NCBI RefSeq assembly: GCF_001458295.1
Contig: NZ_CYUD01000009.1
Location: forward strand, 1 to 64,000
DNA length: 64,000 bases
DNA from: Ruegeria denitrificans
Lineage (GTDB): Bacteria > Pseudomonadota > Alphaproteobacteria > Rhodobacterales > Rhodobacteraceae
Direction: 5' to 3'
Positions 47,897 to 56,769 of this stretch are shown piece by piece. The translations under genes and the position numbers were made by a program. How positions within the stretch are numbered: position 1 is the first letter of the stretch; every line of letters begins with the position of its first letter. The notes below the pieces were generated by a model, which was not told the origin of the DNA, ran no database searches, and saw only the letters and a list, made by a program, of their open reading frames with translations.

Positions 47897-48628
47897 ATGC
47901 GATCCTTTATCATCCATATGCCCTCCAGCACGGCGCGGCGACCCAATGCCGACAAGCTATGTACTGATCTGCCCAATGCTGAACTGTTCGAGGCCGTGAA
48001 CGGCCGTGATCCTGATCAGATCGCAGGGGTTCAGCTTCATCCCGGCAATCTGCACCGGCCGCATTACCCCTTTGCACTGCGCCCGGCTGAAATCGGCGTG
48101 TTCGAAAGCCATCGCCGTATCTGGCGCAAGCTGGTCGACGAAGAGATCGATCTGGCCATCATCACCGAAGATGACCTGCGTATCGACCCCGCCCGCATGG
48201 CCGAGACGCTCAAGGTTCTGGCCCCGATCGCCACACCCGACCACTATATCCGCATTCCGGTAAAGCAGCGCGAGGTCCCGGTTCAGACTCTGGCCGAACA
48301 GAATGGTTTGCGGCTGATCCTACCCAAGGTGATCGGGTTGCAATGTGTCTGTCAGATGGTGGGAAGGCACGCAGCCAAACGGTTGCTGGCCGCCACCGAA
48401 CAGATTGACCGCCCAGTAGATACGTTCATGCAAATGCACTGGCTGACGGGCCAACCCATCCACGCCCTGCTGGGTAGCGGCAATCAGGAAGTGGCGCGCG
48501 AAATCGGCGGCTCAACCATCCAGACCAAGCCGCCGCTATCCGATAAACTGACACGTGAATTCAAACGCGCGGCCTATCGGGCAAAGCTGCACCTGCACCC
48601 GCAGCGCCCGCCTGCTTCATCTGGCTAA
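47897..48628 (+). CDS. Glycosyltransferase family 25-like (LPS sugar transfer)
   Basis: A 243-residue protein started at ATG 47897 (MRSFIIHMPSSTARRP); longer frames begin at 47885 and 47870. It resembles family 25 glycosyltransferases of lipooligosaccharide synthesis: RPAEIGVFESHRRIWRKL followed by AIITEDDLRIDPARM, whose Asp-Asp supplies the metal-binding site. Typically cytosolic on the inner membrane. It is a single gene, convergent with the peroxiredoxin gene; no other LPS genes are seen. Confidence 0.8.
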   Translation: MRSFIIHMPSSTARRPNADKLCTDLPNAELFEAVNGRDPDQIAGVQLHPGNLHRPHYPFALRPAEIGVFESHRRIWRKLVDEEIDLAIITEDDLRIDPARMAETLKVLAPIATPDHYIRIPVKQREVPVQTLAEQNGLRLILPKVIGLQCVCQMVGRHAAKRLLAATEQIDRPVDTFMQMHWLTGQPIHALLGSGNQEVAREIGGSTIQTKPPLSDKLTREFKRAAYRAKLHLHPQRPPASSG

Positions 48629-48645
48629 AAATATCCTCGGGGGGA

Positions 48646-48684
48646 ATCGCGCCCCATGGCGCGATGGGGGGCAGACCGCCCCCC
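48646..48684. repeat. Twin-hairpin intergenic element between convergent genes
   Basis: ATCGCGCC-CCAT-GGCGCGAT (48646-48665) is immediately followed by GGGGGGC-AGACC-GCCCCCC (48666-48684), two perfect stems, preceded by the motif AAAAATATCCTCGGGGGG. This resembles REP-like elements scattered between genes in Rhodobacteraceae. It may also act as a bidirectional transcript end. Confidence 0.6.
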
Positions 48685-48699
48685 TGACCCGGCCCCGCT

Positions 48700-49350
48700 T
48701 TACGCAGGTGCCTTAGTCTTGCGCAGATAGGGAAAGATCGTTTCGAACTCGCCGAACTTTTCTTTCGCTTCGTCATTGGACACGGCGGGCGGGATGATCA
48801 CGTCTTCACCCGGCACCCAGTTGGCAGGTGTCGCAACACCTTTGGCCGACATCTGCAACCCGTCCAGCGCGCGCAGAATCTCGGCGAAGTTCCGGCCCAC
48901 GGTCATCGGATAGGTCATCGACAGTTTTAGCTGCTTGTCCGGCCCGATGATAAAGACCGACCGCACCGTGGCACTGTCCGCGGGCGTACGGCCATCGGGC
49001 AGATACGCCTCGGCCGGCAGCATGTCGAAGGCCTTGGACACGGCCAGTCCGTCATCGGCGATGATCGGAAAGCCGGGGTTGGCGTTGCCGTAAGCCTCAA
49101 TGTCTTTTTTCCACTTCTTGTGATCCTCAACCCCGTCGACCGATACGCCCAGAACCTTGGTATTGCGGGCCGCCCATTCGTCATTCAGTTGCGCCACGGC
49201 CGAAAACTCGGTGGTGCAGACAGGGGTGAAGTCCTTGGGATGCGAGAACAGGATGGCCCAGCTATCACCGATCCAATCATGAAACTGAATGGTGCCCTGA
49301 TCCGTTTCTGCGGTAAAGTTCGGAACCGTATCATTGATGCGCAAACCCAT
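48700..49350 (-). CDS. 1-Cys peroxiredoxin (Prx6 type)
   Basis: A 216-residue peroxiredoxin. The peroxidatic cysteine is Cys45 in HPKDFTPVCTTEF, the Prx6-type motif, and no other cysteine is present, so it needs an external thiol partner. It keeps the C-terminal dimerisation domain of the family (WVPGEDVIIPPAVSNDEAKEKF). It reduces hydrogen peroxide and organic hydroperoxides in the cytosol. It is divergent from the aldehyde dehydrogenase gene at 49533. Confidence 0.95.
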   Translation of the reverse strand: MGLRINDTVPNFTAETDQGTIQFHDWIGDSWAILFSHPKDFTPVCTTEFSAVAQLNDEWAARNTKVLGVSVDGVEDHKKWKKDIEAYGNANPGFPIIADDGLAVSKAFDMLPAEAYLPDGRTPADSATVRSVFIIGPDKQLKLSMTYPMTVGRNFAEILRALDGLQMSAKGVATPANWVPGEDVIIPPAVSNDEAKEKFGEFETIFPYLRKTKAPA

Positions 49351-49532
49351 GGCGAATCTCCTTTATTGTGAAAAACCGAGTCGGTTGCCGTAAACCTAAA
49401 CACTTTGCGCAATTGTTAAACCACATAAGGGCGTCAAATAATTTGATCAAATTTTTCCTTGCCGCGGCCTTGTCCCGGTGACAAAGTGGCCGCGATTCCC
49501 GACTTCGGGCTGTTGGCACAGGAGGATGCGCC

Positions 49533-50972
49533 ATGATCGAAAAACGCGATTTCTATATCAACGGTCAGTGGGTCGCCCCCTCGGCGGCCAATGACTTTTA
49601 CGTGATCAACCCCTCGACCGAGGAACCCTGCGCTGTGATCTCGCTGGGCGGCCAGGCCGAAACGGATGCCGCCGTCGCTGCGGCCAAGGCGGCTTTGCCC
49701 GGCTGGATGGCCACTCCGGTTGCGGAACGGATCGCGCTGATGGAAAAACTTGTTGAAGTCTACCAGACCCGCTCGGAAGACCTGGCACAGGCCATGTCGC
49801 TTGAAATGGGCGCGCCGCTGGATATGTCGCGCAGCTCGCAGGCGGGTGCGGGGATCTATCACCTCAAGAACTTCATCCGTGCCGCAAAGGATTTCCAATT
49901 CGAGCACCCGCTGGGCGACCATGCCCCCAATGACCGCATCATTCACGAGGCGGTCGGCGTTGCGGCCCTGATCACTCCGTGGAACTGGCCGATGAACCAG
50001 ATTACGCTCAAGGTCGGTGCGGCGGCGATTGCGGGCTGTACCATGGTGCTGAAACCGTCCGAGCAAAGCCCACTGAACGCGATGATCTTTGCCGAGATGA
50101 TGGACGCCGCAGGCTTTCCGCTCGGCGTGTTCAATCTGGTGAACGGCGATGGCGTGGGCGTCGGCTCGCAGCTCTCAGCACATCCGGATGTGGATATGGT
50201 CAGCTTTACCGGATCGACCCGCGCCGGAACGGCGATCTCCAAAGCGGCGGCTGAAACGCTGAAGAAAGTGCATCTGGAGATGGGCGGCAAGGGCGCGAAT
50301 GTGATCTTTGCCGACGCCGATGAAAAGGCCGTCAAACGTGGTGTGCTGCACATGATGAACAACACCGGCCAAAGCTGTAACGCGCCCAGCCGCATGCTGG
50401 TCCAGCGCCCGATCTATGATCAGGCGGTGGAAATAGCGGCGGAGGTGGCCAATAAGATCACCGTTGGTCCGGCACTTGAGGAAGGTCGCCATATTGGCCC
50501 TGTGGTGAACGAGGTCCAGTGGAACAAGATTCAAGACATGATCCAGCAGGGCATTGATGAAGGCGCTCGTCTGGTCGCTGGTGGCACCGGTCGGCCCGAG
50601 GGTCTGAACAAGGGCTATTACGTGCGCCCCACGGTCTTTGCCGATGCCAACAATCAGATGACCATGGCGCGTGAGGAAATCTTCGGCCCGGTCCTGACTA
50701 TGATGCCCTTCGACACCGAAGAAGAGGCCATCGAGATCGCCAACGACACGCCTTATGGTCTGACAAACTATGTCCAGACGCAGGACGGCGCGCGCGCCAA
50801 TCGCATGGCACGGGTGCTGCGGTCGGGCATGGTTGAGATGAATGGCCAATCGCGCAGCGCAGGATCGCCCTTTGGGGGGATGAAGCAATCCGGGAACGGG
50901 CGTGAAGGCGGCGTTTGGGGATTGGAGGACTTTCTGGAAGTCAAATCCATCGGCGGCTGGGCCGCAGAATAA
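49533..50972 (+). CDS. NAD(P)+-dependent aldehyde dehydrogenase
   Basis: A 479-residue classical aldehyde dehydrogenase with one domain set. Motifs: LITPWNWPMNQI, FTGSTRAGTAI, LEMGGKGANVIF with the general-base Glu, and the catalytic Cys in NTGQSCNAPSRML. The end GGMKQSGNGREGGVWGLEDFLEVKSIGGW is also typical. The substrate class is not evident; the closest patterns are broad aliphatic aldehyde dehydrogenases. It starts after aggagg, is divergent from the peroxiredoxin and has a terminator at 50997. Confidence 0.93.
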   Translation: MIEKRDFYINGQWVAPSAANDFYVINPSTEEPCAVISLGGQAETDAAVAAAKAALPGWMATPVAERIALMEKLVEVYQTRSEDLAQAMSLEMGAPLDMSRSSQAGAGIYHLKNFIRAAKDFQFEHPLGDHAPNDRIIHEAVGVAALITPWNWPMNQITLKVGAAAIAGCTMVLKPSEQSPLNAMIFAEMMDAAGFPLGVFNLVNGDGVGVGSQLSAHPDVDMVSFTGSTRAGTAISKAAAETLKKVHLEMGGKGANVIFADADEKAVKRGVLHMMNNTGQSCNAPSRMLVQRPIYDQAVEIAAEVANKITVGPALEEGRHIGPVVNEVQWNKIQDMIQQGIDEGARLVAGGTGRPEGLNKGYYVRPTVFADANNQMTMAREEIFGPVLTMMPFDTEEEAIEIANDTPYGLTNYVQTQDGARANRMARVLRSGMVEMNGQSRSAGSPFGGMKQSGNGREGGVWGLEDFLEVKSIGGWAAE

Positions 50973-50996
50973 TCAGGTTTGGATTAATCCAATTGT

Positions 50997-51026
50997 GAGG
51001 CACCTTGCGGTGCCTCGCTTTGTTTT
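50997..51026 (+). terminator. Intrinsic terminator of the aldehyde dehydrogenase gene
   Basis: GAGGCACC-TTGC-GGTGCCTC, followed by GCTTTGTTTT, 25 bases after the stop codon. It also abuts the stop of the convergent Ada-like gene. Confidence 0.82.
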
Positions 51027-51877
51027 CAGGCTTCCGCCTGCGCGGCTTCATAAGCCAGCATGGCGCGTTTGACAGGCAGGCCCCAATGGTAACCGCCCAA
51101 ACCGCCGGATTTCCGCAGCGCACGGTGACAGGGGATCAGCCAGCTGACCGGGTTGCGGCCCACCGCCGTCCCAACAGCACGCACCGCTTGTGGGGATCCC
51201 ACCCGCTGCGCGATTTCCGAATATGTAGTGACCTGACCCGAAGGGATATGCATCAGCGCCTCCCACACTTTGATCTGCAGGGGTGAGCCAATCAGATATA
51301 GCGGGGTCGGCTCCAACCGATCACTGACCGATCCAAACGCGCCTAGGGCCCAGGGGCGCAGGCGCATCGGGTCCTCGACAAAGTCCGCCTGTGGCCAGCG
51401 CGACAGCATATCCTCCATCGCGTCTTCTTCGCCGGTCTCAGCGCCGAAAGCCATGCCGCAGATACCTTTGTCAGTACCCATCACCAGCGCCGGGCCAAAG
51501 GGGCTTTCGAACCAGCCCCAATAGATCGTCAGACCTGCTCCTTTGCGGGCATATTCGCCGGGGCTCATGGATTCCCATTTCAGGAACAGATCATGCAGGC
51601 GACCAGAACCGGACAGGCCGACATTATGAGCGGTTTCCAGCGTCGTGAACCGCTCGTGCAGCAGCGCCTTGGCGTGACCCAGCGTCAGGTATTGCTGATA
51701 CCGTTTCGGCGACACGCCCGTCCAACGCGAGAACAGGCGCTGGAAATGCGCCGGGCTCATGTCCATCTGGCGGGCCAGCTCATCTAGGCTGAGGGGTTCT
51801 CCGCCCTGATCAATCAGCTCGATCGCGCGCCGCATGACGTTGTAGTGATAGCCGGTCTCAGGGTTCTGGACGTTCAT
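51026..51877 (-). CDS. Ada-like AraC HTH / O6-methylguanine-DNA methyltransferase fusion
   Basis: A 283-residue protein: an AraC-type helix-turn-helix domain (about 15-112, DELARQMDMSPAHFQRLFSRW) fused to an O6-alkylguanine-DNA alkyltransferase domain with the acceptor Cys250 in IPCHRALRKSGGLGGY. The N-terminal Ada domain that takes methyl groups from phosphotriesters, with its Cys-rich zinc site, is absent, so regulation by methylphosphotriester repair as in E. coli Ada cannot occur in the same way. It probably repairs alkylated DNA and may still regulate genes. Convergent with the aldehyde dehydrogenase. Confidence 0.92.
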   Translation of the reverse strand: MNVQNPETGYHYNVMRRAIELIDQGGEPLSLDELARQMDMSPAHFQRLFSRWTGVSPKRYQQYLTLGHAKALLHERFTTLETAHNVGLSGSGRLHDLFLKWESMSPGEYARKGAGLTIYWGWFESPFGPALVMGTDKGICGMAFGAETGEEDAMEDMLSRWPQADFVEDPMRLRPWALGAFGSVSDRLEPTPLYLIGSPLQIKVWEALMHIPSGQVTTYSEIAQRVGSPQAVRAVGTAVGRNPVSWLIPCHRALRKSGGLGGYHWGLPVKRAMLAYEAAQAEA

Positions 51878-52009
51878 GTCGCACCTCCTTCATTGCATTG
51901 ATCTTAATCCCTCTGATGCGGTCAGAGCGACCCGGAACTTGCGCAACCAGCCATTAGTTTGTCGAAAAGGCCATGCCTTGGTACTTTGCACCCTTTCAGG
52001 AGCTTGCCG

Positions 52010-52810
52010 ATGTCGCCAGTTGATGCCTTTCGCCTTTCCGATGCAGCAGCACGTAAATACCAAGATCACTCGGTGCCCGCGATGTTCGCCCCATTGGCAG
52101 ATGCCACGGTCAAGCGACTGAATTTGCCTACGGACGGACATGTTCTGGACGTTGCCTGCGGAACCGGAGCGTTGACACGCGCCATAATAGAGCATTTGCC
52201 CGGGCAAGGCTGTGTTGTCGGCACCGATCTGAACCAATCAATGATTGATATCGCTCAATCCATGACCGCGCAGACGGAGCATAATGTGGAATGGGTGGCG
52301 TCGGATGTCACCGAGTTGCCCTTTGATGCTCAGAGTTTTGATCTGGCTTGCGTCCAACAGGGATTGCAATTCTTCCCCGATAAGCCTGCAGCCCTGGCCG
52401 AGATTTTCCGGGTGTTGAAATCGGGCGGGCGCCTGAGCCTGACATGTTGGCGCGCCATCTCTCCTTTTAACGATGCGCTTGCCGAAGCACTCGCAATCCA
52501 TGTCAGTGACGACGCGGCGCAGAAAGCCCGCGCACCATTTTCGTTCCGGGACGGAGATCTGATCACCTCTTTGCTACAAGACGCTGGCTTCTCAATCACG
52601 ACGCATGATGGGATCGTGTTGCAGCGTCGATTTGAAGACCTGAGGGCTCAGGTGCTCGCGCTACCGGTCGAGCAGGATATGCGTGCCAAAGGAGAGGCCG
52701 CTATTGATCAGGTATTAGAGGACATAGCCGCCCGGCTTGCCCCTTATGCACAGGGCGGCGTGTTTATCGTGCCGCAGGAAGCGCATTTCTTTATCGCAAC
52801 CCGACCCTGA
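52010..52810 (+). CDS. Class I SAM-dependent methyltransferase
   Basis: A 266-residue methyltransferase started at ATG 52010 after aggagcttgcc; the longer frame from 51959 has no supporting site. SAM-binding motif I is VLDVACGTGALTRAI, followed by the acidic GTDLNQSMID and the post-motif DLACVQQGLQFFPDK with the LKSGGRLSLT motif. It resembles the ubiquinone/UbiE-like and small-molecule methyltransferase group; the substrate is not evident. It stands upstream of nth on the same strand. Confidence 0.87.
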   Translation: MSPVDAFRLSDAAARKYQDHSVPAMFAPLADATVKRLNLPTDGHVLDVACGTGALTRAIIEHLPGQGCVVGTDLNQSMIDIAQSMTAQTEHNVEWVASDVTELPFDAQSFDLACVQQGLQFFPDKPAALAEIFRVLKSGGRLSLTCWRAISPFNDALAEALAIHVSDDAAQKARAPFSFRDGDLITSLLQDAGFSITTHDGIVLQRRFEDLRAQVLALPVEQDMRAKGEAAIDQVLEDIAARLAPYAQGGVFIVPQEAHFFIATRP

Positions 52811-52851
52811 CGCCCTTTACCCTGTGGCCCGCACACGGCATTAAGGCCCGG

Positions 52852-53496
52852 ATGGCAAAGCAACTCGATTATCACACGATCCGCGAGATCTTTACGCGTT
52901 TTCAGGACGCCGACCCGGAACCCAAGGGCGAGCTTGAGCATGTCAACGTCTACACGCTGGTCGTAGCCGTGGCGCTGTCGGCACAGGCGACCGACGCGGG
53001 CGTCAACAAAGCCACGCGTGAGCTGTTCAAGATCGCAGACACACCGCAAAAGATGCTGGATCTGGGCGAAGAGGGTCTGACCGTACACATCAAGACCATC
53101 GGCCTGTTCCGCCAAAAGGCCAAAAACGTCATAAAACTGAGCCGCATTCTGGTCGACGACTATGGCGGCGAGGTGCCCAATTCCCGTGCAGCCTTGCAAT
53201 CGCTGCCGGGGGTGGGGCGTAAGACGGCGAATGTGGTGCTGAACATGTGGTGGCGGCAACCGGCACAAGCGGTCGACACCCACATCTTTCGCGTCGGTAA
53301 TCGCAGCGGTATCTGCCCCGGTAAAAACGTGGATGCTGTCGAGCGGGCCATCGAAGACAATATCCCGGCTGATTTCCAACTGCACGCGCATCACTGGCTG
53401 ATCCTGCATGGCCGCTATCACTGTAAGGCCCGCAAACCGATGTGCGGCACCTGTATCATCCGCGATCTCTGCGAATTTGAGGACAAGAACCTATGA
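52852..53496 (+). CDS. nth: Endonuclease III
   Basis: A 214-residue Nth, the bifunctional DNA glycosylase/AP lyase for oxidised pyrimidines. The helix-hairpin-helix is LPGVGRKTANVVL with catalytic Lys124; the catalytic Asp is Asp142 in AVDTHIFRVGNR. The 4Fe-4S cluster ligands are C191-x6-C198-x2-C201-x5-C207. The start ATG 52852 lacks a clear ribosome site. Its end overlaps the next gene by four bases, so nth and the kinase are translationally coupled. Confidence 0.96.
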   Translation: MAKQLDYHTIREIFTRFQDADPEPKGELEHVNVYTLVVAVALSAQATDAGVNKATRELFKIADTPQKMLDLGEEGLTVHIKTIGLFRQKAKNVIKLSRILVDDYGGEVPNSRAALQSLPGVGRKTANVVLNMWWRQPAQAVDTHIFRVGNRSGICPGKNVDAVERAIEDNIPADFQLHAHHWLILHGRYHCKARKPMCGTCIIRDLCEFEDKNL

Positions 53497-54482
53497 AAAC
53501 CTACCAGCTTGTTGGTATCGGAAACGCCGTTGTAGACGTGATTTCCCAGGCCGATGACAGTTTCCTGGAACTGATGGGGATCGAGAAAGGCATCATGCAG
53601 CTGATCGAGCAGGAACGCGGCGAAGTGCTGTATGCCTCGATGGAAGGCCGGGTGCAGACCCCGGGCGGGTCTGTGGCCAACACCATCGCCGGAGCTGGCG
53701 CGCTGGGTCTAGATTCCGCCTTTATCGGACGGGTGCATGATGACGCATTGGGCCGGTTCTATGCGGATGCGATGAACGAGGATGGCGTGGATTTCGTCAA
53801 CCCGCCGGTGCCTGGCGGTGAACTGCCAACGTCACGCTCGATGATCTTTGTCTCGCCCGATGGCGAACGGTCGATGAACACGTATCTTGGGATTTCGTCC
53901 GAGCTGTCTTCGGCCGACGTCTCTGCTGACGTGGCGGGCAACAGCCAGCTTATGTTCCTTGAGGGCTATCTGTTCGACAAGGAAAAGGGCAAGGCGGCGT
54001 TTCTTGAGGCCGCCCGGACCTGCCACAACGGCGGTGGCAAAGCGGGTATCGCCATTTCCGACCCATTCTGCGTGGAACGTCACCGGGTCGATTTCCTGCT
54101 GCTGATCGAGAATGAGCTCGACTTTGTCATCGGCAACGAGGCCGAGATAAAATCGCTGTTTGAAACCGACGATTTGGAAGAAGGGCTGGCGAAAACTGCT
54201 GCGATCTGCCCGCTGGTCGTGTGTACGCGGTCGGGCGACGGTGTGACGGTTCTGCATGACGGTCAGCGCATCGACGTGCCGGTGGAGAAGGTGGTGCCGG
54301 TGGACGCAACCGGCGCGGGCGACCAGTTTGCCGCCGGGTTCTTGTATGGCATGGCAACAGGCCGCGATTACGAGACCTGCGCCCGCATCGGCAACGTTTG
54401 CGCCCGCGAGGTAATCAGCCATATCGGCCCACGCCCCGAGGCCAATATGCAAGAGCTGCTACGCGCTGAAGGTTTGCTGTAA
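53493..54482 (+). CDS. PfkB-family adenosine kinase
   Basis: A 329-residue PfkB/ribokinase-fold sugar kinase, most like bacterial adenosine kinases. The glycine-rich GGSVANTIAGAGALG and PVDATGAGDQFAAGFLYG motif with the catalytic Asp are clear. It would phosphorylate adenosine to AMP or a similar nucleoside or sugar. The ATG overlaps the nth stop. Next gene on the opposite strand converges with it 9 bases beyond its stop. Confidence 0.9.
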   Translation: MKTYQLVGIGNAVVDVISQADDSFLELMGIEKGIMQLIEQERGEVLYASMEGRVQTPGGSVANTIAGAGALGLDSAFIGRVHDDALGRFYADAMNEDGVDFVNPPVPGGELPTSRSMIFVSPDGERSMNTYLGISSELSSADVSADVAGNSQLMFLEGYLFDKEKGKAAFLEAARTCHNGGGKAGIAISDPFCVERHRVDFLLLIENELDFVIGNEAEIKSLFETDDLEEGLAKTAAICPLVVCTRSGDGVTVLHDGQRIDVPVEKVVPVDATGAGDQFAAGFLYGMATGRDYETCARIGNVCAREVISHIGPRPEANMQELLRAEGLL

Positions 54483-54491
54483 GCGCTGTCC

Positions 54492-55328
54492 TCAAAACCC
54501 AGTGGCAGCATCGTTTAAGGCCCAATCGTATTTATAGCCTGTGACGCGCGGTGCTGCCTGCACCCGCGTACGCAGGGCAGGTGCGGCTGCCGTCTCAATA
54601 TAGTCCAGAACTGCTTTTTCATCCGGTCCGAAATCCTCGCGGAACCAAATGTAGATTTTCGACAGGACCAGTCCCCCGCGATCACTGAAACTGACACCGC
54701 GTGGGTCATTGATATAGGCGTGCTCAGCCGCGGCAAAGTCCCGTTCCAGCGTGTCCGCCCGCCAAGCGCGGTCCATTAGGTTGGGACAACCTACAGCCGC
54801 GCAGTTCAAGGCGTAGTGGATACGGGGCTCATTAAAAGTGGGCCGGATGATACGATGCTCGATATCGTTCAGGGTCAGCGTCTGCCCCGTGACCTGCACC
54901 AATGGCCGGGTCCAGGGGCCGATTGACAACGGCCCGTCCTTGATGTCGCGGATCGAAGTAATGGGATAGCTTTCAAGAACTACATCCACCGTCACCGCAT
55001 TGTACAAGTTGATCCAGTAGGCCAGCTGCTGATTGCGGGCCAATTGCGTCGGGTCAATGGCCTGCAAGTCGGCCAGATAGCCATCCAACCGCGCCCGATC
55101 CGCTTGTGTCACCTGCGCATAGGCAACCCGGTTCACGCCCTGCGCGTCAGGTGCCACATAACGGGACAGAAAGGCCGTCCAATCGCCGTGGTCAACCCGC
55201 TGCCCGGGGGGTGGCGCGTAACTGGTCAGGACCTTTCCCGGCAACGGCTCGGGCGCGGGCAGTGCCAGACGTTCGACACTGGCGCAAGCCGCCAGCAAGG
55301 GTAGCAACAAGATCAACAGGTATCTCAT
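54492..55328 (-). CDS. DUF547 lipoprotein
   Basis: A 278-residue lipoprotein: signal MRYLLILLLPLLAACAS with lipobox LAAC. The body is a DUF547 domain with LARNQQLAYWINLYNAVTVDVV and IHYALNCAAVGCPNL, including the conserved Cys and His that suggest a papain- or transglutaminase-like site (inference). I start at ATG 55328, overlapping the stop of the upstream radical SAM gene; the longer frame lies inside that gene. It ends the leftward cluster. Function is unknown, although DUF547 genes recur beside sigma-factor/radical SAM clusters. Confidence 0.85.
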   Translation of the reverse strand: MRYLLILLLPLLAACASVERLALPAPEPLPGKVLTSYAPPPGQRVDHGDWTAFLSRYVAPDAQGVNRVAYAQVTQADRARLDGYLADLQAIDPTQLARNQQLAYWINLYNAVTVDVVLESYPITSIRDIKDGPLSIGPWTRPLVQVTGQTLTLNDIEHRIIRPTFNEPRIHYALNCAAVGCPNLMDRAWRADTLERDFAAAEHAYINDPRGVSFSDRGGLVLSKIYIWFREDFGPDEKAVLDYIETAAAPALRTRVQAAPRVTGYKYDWALNDAATGF

Positions 55329-56698
55329 GACGCGTCCTTCCGGGTCTGGCGGAGGGCGCGCATCTGACCTTTGAGCCGTTTCAGCGGGGCCAGCGAGGGG
55401 TCGCCAATCTCGGGCAGATCCGGACCGCCAGACAGACGCGGCACGGCGGGGTTCCACCAGCTTGGGCCAGTGGGGCCGTCAATCCTGTCCGGGCTGGACA
55501 GATGCATATCGCGCTGTGCATTGTGCGCGCACATCGATAGCGGACCATTCGCCGTCGCAACCATGAACACGCATGAGGCGCAACGATCTTCCTCAAGCGC
55601 GTCCGCCGCCATGAAGTTATGGATGAACACTGTCTGTCGCCGTACCGAACCACGCATCAACCCCGGCCCCAGACGCATCACGCTTAACGCCAGGTGGCCA
55701 AGCGCCCGCAGAGCCAACAGAGGATGCCGCCGGATCATGCGCCGACTCTTGGGACGAATACGTATATGTGCGTCCTGTTTGTCGTCGACACCCTCAAGCG
55801 CGTCGATCACCCGATGCACCAGCCGCTTGTTCGACAGCAACGAGACCGCGCGGCCTCCTGCGGTGACCACGCTGGCGTAGCGGTTGCATTTGGAATGCCC
55901 AACAGCCGCCGTACCGAAATGCAGCGGGGTGCCGTAACCTGCCTCAATCGCATGCGTCACACTTTCTTGTGTGATCGCATCGGGCCGCGCCCGCAGCACA
56001 CCACGCCCGGTATCGGCCTGCATCTGAAACGACACAAAGGCAACCTCGGCACGATCACGCAGAAACCGTGCCAACTCGGGCAGCTCGTCAAAATTGCCTG
56101 CAAACACGGTGGTATTGAACAGGATGCGCAGTCCCAAACCGCGCGCGCGACGGATATAAGCGCGGCGCACAGTGTTCAATTCGACCTCGGAGCTAAAACC
56201 CTTTCGTTCCTGGGTCAGGTCAACGTGAAAGGCGACATCGTCCAGTCCCGCTGCTGCCAGCCGCGTCAGAAACGCCCTGCTGGCGCGGATACCATTGGTC
56301 ATAAGGCAAGATCGCATACCCAGACGGCGGATCTCGCGGCTCAGGGCCTCAAGATCCTCGACCTTGCGCAGAGTCGGGTCGCCGCCCGTCAGCTGTACCG
56401 AGACACCGGTGCCATAGTGGCTGCGGATCGTGGCGAGCCGTGCAAACAGAACCGAAAGCGGTGGGTCAAAGGTCATCTCGGCTCGGTCCGAGAGGTAGCA
56501 TAGCGTGCAATCCAGATTGCAGTGCTGGGTGACCTCAAGCGCGACGCAGGCGATGGGGTAAAACCGCCCCGCTGTCTGTCCCGCACCAAATTCACCGCAA
56601 CTTAGCAAACCACCACGCAAGGGGGCACGACGGTCGGTACCTGCGAACTTGCGTCCGGCGGGGGCAATGGCGGGCTGGGGATGCGCGGTGTCTTTCAT
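55325..56698 (-). CDS. Radical SAM protein with C-terminal Cys-rich region
   Basis: A 457-residue radical SAM enzyme. The 4Fe-4S motif is C60-x3-C64-x2-C67 in TQHCNLDCTLCYLSD, and the later GGDPTL near 105-110 is the conserved glycine motif. In the C-terminal third there are further Cys (RCASCVFMVATANGPLSMCAHN), suggesting an auxiliary cluster of the SPASM/twitch type. The substrate is unknown. I start at ATG 56698; the longer frame to 57028 lies across the GST gene and is not typical. It is 71 bases after the GST gene and overlaps the DUF547 gene by four bases. Confidence 0.88.
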   Translation of the reverse strand: MKDTAHPQPAIAPAGRKFAGTDRRAPLRGGLLSCGEFGAGQTAGRFYPIACVALEVTQHCNLDCTLCYLSDRAEMTFDPPLSVLFARLATIRSHYGTGVSVQLTGGDPTLRKVEDLEALSREIRRLGMRSCLMTNGIRASRAFLTRLAAAGLDDVAFHVDLTQERKGFSSEVELNTVRRAYIRRARGLGLRILFNTTVFAGNFDELPELARFLRDRAEVAFVSFQMQADTGRGVLRARPDAITQESVTHAIEAGYGTPLHFGTAAVGHSKCNRYASVVTAGGRAVSLLSNKRLVHRVIDALEGVDDKQDAHIRIRPKSRRMIRRHPLLALRALGHLALSVMRLGPGLMRGSVRRQTVFIHNFMAADALEEDRCASCVFMVATANGPLSMCAHNAQRDMHLSSPDRIDGPTGPSWWNPAVPRLSGGPDLPEIGDPSLAPLKRLKGQMRALRQTRKDAS

Positions 56699-56769
56699 AC
56701 GCACCAAGCTAGAGAGGGCTCGGACATGCGACCACGCCCTCTCACGCCAACGTGCGGGCCGGTGAACGA

